DNA of 5,534 bases from an uncultured Clostridia bacterium. GTDB lineage: Bacteria > Bacillota > Clostridia > Oscillospirales > Ruminococcaceae. This document shows positions 1 through 4,954 of the stretch, piece after piece. A program made the translations under genes and the position numbers. Numbering within the stretch: the stretch's first letter is position 1; every line of letters begins with the position of its first letter. The notes under the pieces are model-generated. The model saw only the letters and a program-made list of their open reading frames with translations, did no database searches and had not been told where the DNA came from. Location: contig CALLQM010000080.1 in the NCBI GenBank assembly GCA_938014855.1, positions 1 through 5,534 of the forward strand, written 5' to 3'.

Positions 1-602
1 TTATCCATCACTTGGAACGTCTGCCGCTTTATATGCAGGAAAAACTGGCATCGTTTGTACAGACGCGCACGCTCCGGCATAAAAGCGGTTTCGATATCAA
101 TTTGGACGTTCGTCTTTTGTTTTCCACTTCGCAGGATCCGGAAAAGCTAGTGGAAAAAGGCGGGCTGTGTGACAAATTGTATTACAGCATCTGCGGAAAA
201 TCGCTGGTAGTTCCGGCGTTTCGCAACGATCAAGCGCGCCTGCGGCAGCTTTTGGAAGATCGTATCAGCCGATATGGCGAACGATACGGGAAACCCAATT
301 TGCAAATCGATCAACAGGCATTTGAACAATTACTGCATTATTCCTGGCCGCAGAATCTGCGGGAAATCGAATCGGTTATGGATCGTTTGGCGGCTAACTG
401 CACAGAAATGATTCGGCCGGAGGATATTGCGGTACTAAATTTAAAGCAGGAAGATCTCTCGTGTTATAAAACACTCAGCGATTTAGAAAAAGAGCACATC
501 AGCCGCCTGCTCAGCACCATTCCTAACAAGGATGAGATCGCGCGGATTTTAAATATAGGACGTGCGACACTCTACCGAAAAATAAAAGAATATAAATTGT
601 AA
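1..602 (+). CDS. Sigma-54-type AAA+ transcriptional regulator, C-terminal part, catalytically degenerate (5' partial)
   Basis: The reading frame is open to the left edge (first whole codon at 3), so the N-terminal sensor domain, Walker A and GAFTGA loop are outside the window. About 200 residues are visible. They are the second half of the AAA+ domain (QEKL at about 29-53, sensor I-like strand DVRLLFSTS at about 102-131), the lid with WPQNLREI at about 345-368, and a C-terminal Fis-type helix-turn-helix ending in ATLYRKIKEYKL. Members normally hydrolyse ATP to remodel sigma-54 RNA polymerase. Here the Walker B Asp-Glu aligns with His-His (6-11), and the two arginine fingers of the usual FRxDLxxRL motif are Cys (168-170) and Ser (186-188), so ATP hydrolysis is doubtful. 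The frame is otherwise intact, so this is not an obvious pseudogene. It shares a transcript with the next gene and converges on the sugar-acid operon. Its target is unknown. Family assignment is confident; loss of activity is inferred. Confidence 0.88.
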   Translation, partial: IHHLERLPLYMQEKLASFVQTRTLRHKSGFDINLDVRLLFSTSQDPEKLVEKGGLCDKLYYSICGKSLVVPAFRNDQARLRQLLEDRISRYGERYGKPNLQIDQQAFEQLLHYSWPQNLREIESVMDRLAANCTEMIRPEDIAVLNLKQEDLSCYKTLSDLEKEHISRLLSTIPNKDEIARILNIGRATLYRKIKEYKL

Positions 603-607
603 AGGAG
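602..607 (+). promoter_or_regulatory. Shine-Dalgarno overlapping the regulator stop codon
   Basis: AAGGAG begins on the last base of the regulator's TAA stop (600-602) and lies 8 bases before the ATG at 616. There is no room for a separate promoter, so the two genes are read from one mRNA and are probably translationally coupled. Confidence 0.8.
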
Positions 608-615
608 TACTTACT

Positions 616-1101
616 ATGATTAAAAACAACCCAACTGACAAAGGCCAGCACATTCAAGATCTTCGTGATGCCATTGAGCATAGAGCTACTTGGTTCTTCT
701 ATTTGGTACAGGAAGCACGCAAACGCGGACTGGGTCTTGATTTCGCAAGAGACGCAATCAAAGGATGCGGCTGTTTCCACGGCAAAAGCAAATATACCCC
801 AACCGCTGATCTTGAAGCATTTTCCAAAGAATTTGCAAACCAGAACGTGCAGGATATCTTTGAAATGGATGTAACCACCGATCCGTCTGAAATGAACATT
901 GAATTTCATTACTGCCCGCTGGTTTCCGCTTGGAAAAAGCTCACCGATGATGAGGAACTCATTGCGGAACTGTGCGACATTGCTATGGATGGCGACCGCG
1001 GTATTGCGACTGCGTTCCCTGATTTCGAGTTCAACCTCGGCAAAACCATTGCAAAGGGCGACGACATCTGCGAAGTCTGCTTCAAAAAGGTTCAGAAATA
1101 A
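616..1101 (+). CDS. L-2-amino-thiazoline-4-carboxylic acid (ATC) hydrolase family protein
   Basis: A 161-residue soluble protein without signal peptide or membrane segment. It resembles the ATC hydrolase family (Pfam ATC_hydrolase). The named member opens the thiazoline ring of L-ATC to S- or N-carbamoyl-cysteine in Pseudomonas cysteine production, but most clostridial homologues have no tested function. Visible family-like features are EHRATWFFYLVQEARKRG (21-38), a Cys-Gly-Cys at 51-53, FHYCPLVSAW (97-106) with His98 and Cys100, LCDIAMDGDRG (119-129), and a terminal CxxC (Cys152, Cys155) after GKTIAKGDD. Six cysteines in 161 residues suggest thiol chemistry or metal binding, which is inference. 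The start is fixed by the AAGGAG 8 bases upstream. It is the last gene of the plus-strand unit, ends just before the terminator, and follows the degenerate regulator. Family confidence is good; the substrate is not established. Confidence 0.8.
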   Translation: MIKNNPTDKGQHIQDLRDAIEHRATWFFYLVQEARKRGLGLDFARDAIKGCGCFHGKSKYTPTADLEAFSKEFANQNVQDIFEMDVTTDPSEMNIEFHYCPLVSAWKKLTDDEELIAELCDIAMDGDRGIATAFPDFEFNLGKTIAKGDDICEVCFKKVQK

Positions 1102-1114
1102 TCAGATAACAATC

Positions 1115-1150
1115 AAACGGGCATGCACATTTGTGCATGCCCGTTTTTTT
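1115..1150 (+). terminator. Rho-independent terminator between convergent genes
   Basis: A perfect inverted repeat pairs 1115-1128 with 1133-1146 (14 bp, core CGGGCATGCAC/GTGCATGCCCG) around a 4-base loop, followed by a T run at 1144-1150. It lies 13 bases after the ATC-hydrolase stop and ends 2 bases before the convergent garR stop. It is a strong terminator for the plus-strand unit. The same hairpin read on the minus strand is followed by a weaker T-rich stretch (TTTGATTGTTAT), so it may also end the garR operon. Confidence 0.93.
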
Positions 1151-1152
1151 CA

Positions 1153-2040
1153 TTATTTACCGATTTTGATTCCGGAAACTTTCGCATAGTAATTTGCAAG
1201 ACTGCTATGGTCATCCTGTCCGCGCCCGTCGGCATGGAGCGTCTGCATCATTTCCATGACTTGTGCGGTCAGCGGCAGGGGAGAACCGACACCGTGTCCG
1301 GTTTCCAGTGCGTTGTTGAGGTCTTTGATGTGCAGATCGATTTTAAATCCGGGTTTAAAATTGCCCTCCAGCATCATCGGAACTTTTGCGTTCATAACCG
1401 TGGAGCCTGCAAGTCCGCCTTTGATGGCGTCAAACACCAAAGCGGGGTCGACTCCGGCTTTTTTTGCTAGTGTAAATGCCTCGGAGCAGGCGGCAATGTT
1501 GCAGGCTACGACAACCTGATTGGCGAGTTTTGTTGTGTTGCCCGCGCCTATTTCGCCGCAGTAAACAGCGGATGCGCCCATTTTTAGCAGAATTTCCTCT
1601 TTCACGGAATCAAATACCGCACGGTCACCGCCGACCATGATGGAAAGTGTTCCGTCGATGGCTTTCGGTTCGCCGCCCGAGACTGGCGCATCCAGCATTT
1701 TGACTCCTTTTGCGGCGCAGGCTTTTTCGACTTCCTGCGAAGCCAGCGGTGCGATGGAACTCATATCGATCAAAATGGTTCCAGATTTTGCACCGTCAAG
1801 CACCCCGTTTTCTCCCATAACCACGGTTTTTACATGTGGGGAGTTGGGAAGCATGGTGATGATATACGAGCATTCCTCAGCGACTGCTTTGGACGATGCG
1901 GCGGCTTTTGCGCCGGCGGCAACAACGTTTTGTACGCTCTCCTCAATGACATCATATACAACCAGTTCATGACCGGCTTTCATTAAATTTTTCGCCATGG
2001 GTTTCCCCATGATTCCAAGCCCTATAAATCCAATTTTCAT
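1153..2040 (-). CDS. garR: 2-hydroxy-3-oxopropionate (tartronate semialdehyde) reductase
   Basis: This 295-residue cytosolic beta-hydroxyacid dehydrogenase reduces tartronate semialdehyde to D-glycerate with NAD(P)H. The full length matches Escherichia coli GarR closely as I recall it, with shared stretches such as MLPNSPHV, IDMSSIAPLAS, MLDAPVSGGEPKAIDGTLS and GFKIDLHIKDL. In order: Rossmann motif GLGIMG (7-12), Asp30 at the end of the second strand, substrate-binding SSIAP (94-98) and DAPVSGG (117-123), catalytic Lys171 in GAGNTTKLANQ, and KD at 239-240 in the helical C-terminal domain. The start has an AGGAG 9 bases upstream that overlaps the stop of the transketolase gene. It is the last gene of the operon. 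No dehydratase, aldolase or glyoxylate carboligase that would normally supply tartronate semialdehyde is visible, so the substrate may come from the adjacent transketolase (inference). A paralogous activity, such as L-threonate or another hydroxyacid dehydrogenase, is less likely given the close match. Confidence 0.94.
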   Translation of the reverse strand: MKIGFIGLGIMGKPMAKNLMKAGHELVVYDVIEESVQNVVAAGAKAAASSKAVAEECSYIITMLPNSPHVKTVVMGENGVLDGAKSGTILIDMSSIAPLASQEVEKACAAKGVKMLDAPVSGGEPKAIDGTLSIMVGGDRAVFDSVKEEILLKMGASAVYCGEIGAGNTTKLANQVVVACNIAACSEAFTLAKKAGVDPALVFDAIKGGLAGSTVMNAKVPMMLEGNFKPGFKIDLHIKDLNNALETGHGVGSPLPLTAQVMEMMQTLHADGRGQDDHSSLANYYAKVSGIKIGK

Positions 2041-2049
2041 ATTACATAA

Positions 2050-2054
2050 CTCCT
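2050..2054 (-). promoter_or_regulatory. garR Shine-Dalgarno overlapping the upstream stop codon
   Basis: On the minus strand AGGAG (2054 down to 2050) shares two bases with the TAG stop of the transketolase C-terminal subunit (2055-2053) and lies 9 bases before the garR ATG. This arrangement indicates translational coupling. Confidence 0.8.
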
Positions 2055-2985
2055 ATCCTAACAGATTCTTTGCTTTTTCTGCGATGTTTTCCGCGGTCAG
2101 TCCGTAATGTTCCATCAATTCAACGGCGCTGTTCGCCGATTGTCCGAATGCATCACCGATTGCGACATAATCCATTGGTGTTGCGCATTTACGTAGAGCA
2201 AGCGCCGCCGCGCTGGCAAGTCCGCCGATGAAGGTATGGTCTTCCGCGGTCACAACCGCTTTTACGCTTTTTGCAATGGCTTCGGTTCCTTCATAATCAA
2301 ACGGTTTCATGGTCGAAACATTGACCACTTTTGCGGAGATGCCTTGTTTTTCAAGCAGTTCGGCCGCCTTCATCGCGTGTTCCACCATCGAGCCATGCGA
2401 AAAGACTGCGACATCGCTTCCTTCTTTTAGAATGCGGTGTTTTCCGACAGCAAAGGAATCGGATTCTTTGATGAAATCCGGAAGCTCATTGCGCACCACG
2501 CGGATATAAACCGGTCCGTCAATCTCTGCCGCGGCGCGAACCGCCTGCCGTGTTTCCTGTGCGTCGCAGGGAGTCAAAACGGTCATGTTGGGAATAGCGC
2601 TCATAATGGCGATATCTTCAACTGCCTGGTGGGTGGAGCCGTCTCCGAAATCGGAAAGTCCGGAGGAAGAACCGCAGATTTTGACATTGAGCCTGCCAAT
2701 AGAAATTGTCTGACGGATTTGATCGTACGCTCTGCCGGATGCAAATACCGCAAACGTACTGCAAAACGGAATTTTTCCGGCGGCGGCAAGACCTGCCGCG
2801 GTTGAGAGCATATCCTGCTCTGAGATGCCCATTTCAAAATAGCGGTCGGGATACGCCTGCTGAAACAAGCAGGACATCGTGGATTTTCCAAGGTCTGCCT
2901 CCAGCGCGACAACGTCTTTGTTTTCTGCGCCCAAAGCGACCAATTCTTCGCCGTATGCCAGGCGTTGGCTCTGTGTTTTACTCAT
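2053..2985 (-). CDS. Transketolase, C-terminal (pyrimidine-binding) subunit
   Basis: A 310-residue subunit carrying the pyrimidine and C-terminal domains of a split transketolase, a thiamine diphosphate enzyme that moves a two-carbon ketol unit between sugars. Visible features are EADLGKS (29-35), FEMGISEQDM (50-59) with Glu56 as the residue that activates the cofactor pyrimidine, FASGRAYDQIR (81-91), FGDGSTHQ (113-120) with Asp115 and His119 matching active-site residues of full-length enzymes, GPVYIR ending at Arg162, and the C-terminal fold from about 190. The phosphate-contacting His found upstream of the GDGxTHQ motif in classical transketolases is Ser107 here. A GTG at 2994 is in frame but only 1 base from the GGAGG, so the ATG at 2985 (10-base spacing) is chosen. 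It follows its partner subunit, whose stop touches the same GGAGG, and precedes garR. It could serve a dedicated catabolic substrate, as do apulose-4-phosphate or sulfo-sugar transketolases, rather than the pentose phosphate pathway. Confidence 0.93.
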   Translation of the reverse strand: MSKTQSQRLAYGEELVALGAENKDVVALEADLGKSTMSCLFQQAYPDRYFEMGISEQDMLSTAAGLAAAGKIPFCSTFAVFASGRAYDQIRQTISIGRLNVKICGSSSGLSDFGDGSTHQAVEDIAIMSAIPNMTVLTPCDAQETRQAVRAAAEIDGPVYIRVVRNELPDFIKESDSFAVGKHRILKEGSDVAVFSHGSMVEHAMKAAELLEKQGISAKVVNVSTMKPFDYEGTEAIAKSVKAVVTAEDHTFIGGLASAAALALRKCATPMDYVAIGDAFGQSANSAVELMEHYGLTAENIAEKAKNLLG

Positions 2986-2995
2986 AATTCGCACC

Positions 2996-3000
2996 CCTCC
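2996..3000 (-). promoter_or_regulatory. Shine-Dalgarno deciding the transketolase C-subunit start
   Basis: GGAGG follows directly after the TAA (3003-3001) of the N-terminal subunit. Spacing is 1 base to the in-frame GTG at 2994 and 10 bases to the ATG at 2985, which favours the ATG. The adjacency couples synthesis of the two subunits. Confidence 0.78.
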
Positions 3001-3849
3001 TTATTGATTCAAAGCAGAAATCTGCGCATCCAGTTCGTTTAGCGCGGTTTCATATTGTTCTTTGGTCAGCGAACCGTTATGGAATTTAACGACGTTTTCC
3101 GCAAATGAAATGCCTTTCCCTTTTACGGTATGGGCGATGATGACCGTGGGTTTACCTTTTACGGCATCTGCCTTATCCAGTGCGTTCAAAATTTCTTCTG
3201 CATTGTGCCCGTCAATCTCAATGACGTGCCAGCCGAAGCTCTCCCATTTTTCCGGCAGAGGATTGGTGTTAAACCGATCAACAATCGGACCGGTTGCCTG
3301 CAAACGGTTTTGGTCAACAATTCCGACAATATTGTCCAGCTTAAAATTGGCGGCTGACATTGCGGCTTCCCAAATTTGTCCTTCTGCCATTTCACCGTCA
3401 CCCATAATGCAGTAGACTTTGCGGTCTTTTTGATCGAGCCGCATTGCAAGCGCCATACCGTTGGCAATCGAAAGCCCCTGTCCCAAGGAACCGGTTCCTG
3501 CCTCGATGCCCGGCGTTTTCAGACGGTCGGGGTGACCCTGCAAACGTGCGCCAAGGCTTTTCACGGTGGTCAGTTCCTCTGTCGGAAAATATCCCATTTC
3601 TGCCATTGCCGAATATTGCGCAATCGCGGCATGCCCTTTGCTGTCACTACATCTGTCGCGGTTTTCCCATTTTGGATTTTTGGGGTCTATGTTCATTTTG
3701 TGCCCATAAAGTGCCGCCACGATATCCGCGCTTGAGCAGGAACCTCCAAGATGTCCAACATGCCCTTCGCCGCCAATCATCAAAACGACATCACGGCGGA
3801 TACGCGCCGCGAGCTTTTGAATCTTTTTGATTGTTTGTGAATTTGCCAT
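3001..3849 (-). CDS. Transketolase, N-terminal (diphosphate-binding) subunit
   Basis: A 282-residue subunit with the thiamine diphosphate and Mg2+ binding domain. It works only with the subunit encoded just downstream; together they total 592 residues, near a single-chain transketolase. Features in order: GHVGHLGGSCSSADIV (29-44) with His30 matching a conserved active-site His, SKGHAA (70-75) with His73, QGHPD (104-108) with His106, PGIEAGTGSLGQG (113-125), and the thiamine motif from GDGEMAEG (140-147) to Asn171 in DQNRLQ, whose Asp141 and Asn171 should bind Mg2+. HTVKGKGISF (about 240-249) and His257 close the active site. The residues just before SKGHA are Cys-Ser-Asp (67-69), where most homologues have a hydrophobic run. 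A TTG at 3858 is only 2 bases from the GGAGG; the ATG at 3849, 11 bases away, is preferred. The 51-base gap after the dehydrogenase gene shows no promoter or terminator I can recognise. Confidence 0.93.
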   Translation of the reverse strand: MANSQTIKKIQKLAARIRRDVVLMIGGEGHVGHLGGSCSSADIVAALYGHKMNIDPKNPKWENRDRCSDSKGHAAIAQYSAMAEMGYFPTEELTTVKSLGARLQGHPDRLKTPGIEAGTGSLGQGLSIANGMALAMRLDQKDRKVYCIMGDGEMAEGQIWEAAMSAANFKLDNIVGIVDQNRLQATGPIVDRFNTNPLPEKWESFGWHVIEIDGHNAEEILNALDKADAVKGKPTVIIAHTVKGKGISFAENVVKFHNGSLTKEQYETALNELDAQISALNQ

Positions 3850-3860
3850 ATCAACCAAAA

Positions 3861-3865
3861 CCTCC
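3861..3865 (-). promoter_or_regulatory. Shine-Dalgarno deciding the transketolase N-subunit start
   Basis: GGAGG lies 11 bases before ATG 3849 and only 2 bases before the in-frame TTG 3858. The TTG is too close to be used, so three residues are trimmed from the longest reading frame. Confidence 0.72.
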
Positions 3866-3900
3866 CTAGTATTGTTGTTCTATTTGCGGGACAATGCTTT

Positions 3901-4923
3901 TTAATCGACAACCACAACTTTGATGAGATCACCGGGGTCGTGTGCCAGTTTATCAAAATAGGATGGTGCATCTGCTAATGAAATTTCCTTGCTGATCAGC
4001 GGTGCAACATTTAATTTACCTTGATTGAGCAGGTCGACCACGGTTTTAAATTCGTTATAGCCGTACAGGAACGAACCGTGTACCGTCAGTTCGCGTGTTA
4101 CGATTTCCTGCATGTTGAGTTCCACCATGGGTTTGTTGTTGCCAATCCAAACGGCAGTTCCGCCAAACGCCAGCGATGCCATTGCCTGCTGAACGGTTGG
4201 AGTCGCGCCGACCGCTTCAATGGCAACATCCGCGCCTTTTTTGCCGGTATTGGCGAGAATGACTTCTTTGAGATTCTCTTTGCCGGGATTTATAACAACG
4301 TCAGCGCCCATGCTTTTTGCGACTTGCAGGCGCGAATCGCTCAAGTCCGATACAAAGATTTTGTTCGGGTTTCTCATTTTCACACAGGCAAGCGCCAGCA
4401 GACCGATTGTTCCGCATCCGACCAGCAAGACGTTTTTTCCGGTCAAATCGCCTGCATGACCGACTCCACGATAGGATACTGCAAGCGGCTCCATCAGACT
4501 GCCGACCGCCCAAGATACGGTTTGATCGACTGCAAAACAGCATTTTGCGGGTACGCAGATATATTCCGCAAATGCGCCGTCGACATCTAAAACGCCGAAT
4601 GCACGCTTGTTTAGACAAAGATGAACGTCGCCTTTGGCGCACATTTCACAAGAGCCGCAGAAATCGACCGGGTAAACCGCGACTCGGTCTCCTACTTTGC
4701 GCTCTGTCACGCCGTCTCCCAGTTCCACGACTTCTCCTGCAAATTCGTGCCCCATCATCATGGGCTCCAACCGCCGTCCGGTCAGCCCCAAATAGCCGTG
4801 CACGTCACTTCCGCAGATGCCGCATGCTTTGACGCGCAGTTTTACTTCGCCGTCTTTTGGAGATACATCCGGAACATCCTGATAACTCAGAATGTTCGGA
4901 CCTTTGTATACGATGCCTTTCAT
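3901..4923 (-). CDS. Zinc-dependent MDR polyol/sugar-acid dehydrogenase
   Basis: A 340-residue cytosolic medium-chain dehydrogenase, full length for the family that includes sorbitol, L-idonate 5-, L-threonine 3- and galactitol-1-phosphate 5-dehydrogenases. These oxidise a secondary alcohol to a ketone with NAD(P)+. The catalytic zinc site is Cys37 in GICGSD, with His59-Glu60 in GHEFAGEV and Glu145 in MEPLA. The structural zinc site has four cysteines at 89, 92, 95 and 103. The Rossmann motif is GCGTIG (169-174), and Asp193 at the end of the second strand suggests NAD+ preference. The ATG has GAGG 8 bases upstream, within a 31-base gap after the permease gene. Its place between a GntP permease and a transketolase suggests that it turns an imported acid or polyol into the ketol that transketolase cleaves. 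L-idonate 5-dehydrogenase, which also pairs with GntP-family transporters, is a reasonable relative, but the exact substrate cannot be read from sequence. Confidence 0.92.
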   Translation of the reverse strand: MKGIVYKGPNILSYQDVPDVSPKDGEVKLRVKACGICGSDVHGYLGLTGRRLEPMMMGHEFAGEVVELGDGVTERKVGDRVAVYPVDFCGSCEMCAKGDVHLCLNKRAFGVLDVDGAFAEYICVPAKCCFAVDQTVSWAVGSLMEPLAVSYRGVGHAGDLTGKNVLLVGCGTIGLLALACVKMRNPNKIFVSDLSDSRLQVAKSMGADVVINPGKENLKEVILANTGKKGADVAIEAVGATPTVQQAMASLAFGGTAVWIGNNKPMVELNMQEIVTRELTVHGSFLYGYNEFKTVVDLLNQGKLNVAPLISKEISLADAPSYFDKLAHDPGDLIKVVVVD

Positions 4924-4954
4924 ATTAAAAACCTCACTTTACGGATAAATTCAT

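Noticed and set aside
1..602. Regulator as a pseudogene
   Set aside because: Despite lost catalytic residues there is no frameshift or stop, and the sensor II region and Fis helix-turn-helix are well kept, so a functional but non-catalytic protein is more likely.
523..909. Minus-strand frame of 128 codons opposite the regulator end and ATC-hydrolase gene
   Set aside because: It is antisense to two well-supported genes, spans their junction, and its translation resembles no family I recognise.
1123..1972. Plus-strand frames antisense to garR, one beginning inside the terminator hairpin
   Set aside because: The opposite strand encodes an intact, highly conserved GarR; the frames are shadows and have no independent support.
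2986..2994. GTG start for the transketolase C-subunit at 2994
   Set aside because: It would sit 1 base from the GGAGG; the ATG at 2985 has workable spacing.
3850..3858. TTG start for the transketolase N-subunit at 3858
   Set aside because: Only 2 bases from the GGAGG, too close for initiation; ATG at 3849 is preferred.
3866..3900. Possible promoter or hairpin between the dehydrogenase and transketolase genes
   Set aside because: Only a 5-bp ATTGT/ACAAT repeat with a long loop is present; no sigma-54 (TGGCAC-N5-TTGCA) or clear -35/-10 pair, so I treat it as plain operon spacing.
4021..4832. Long plus-strand reading frames (up to 189 codons) opposite the dehydrogenase gene
   Set aside because: They lie antisense to a full-length MDR dehydrogenase with all zinc and cofactor motifs; their translations show no family-like motif and no suitable ribosome binding site was noted.
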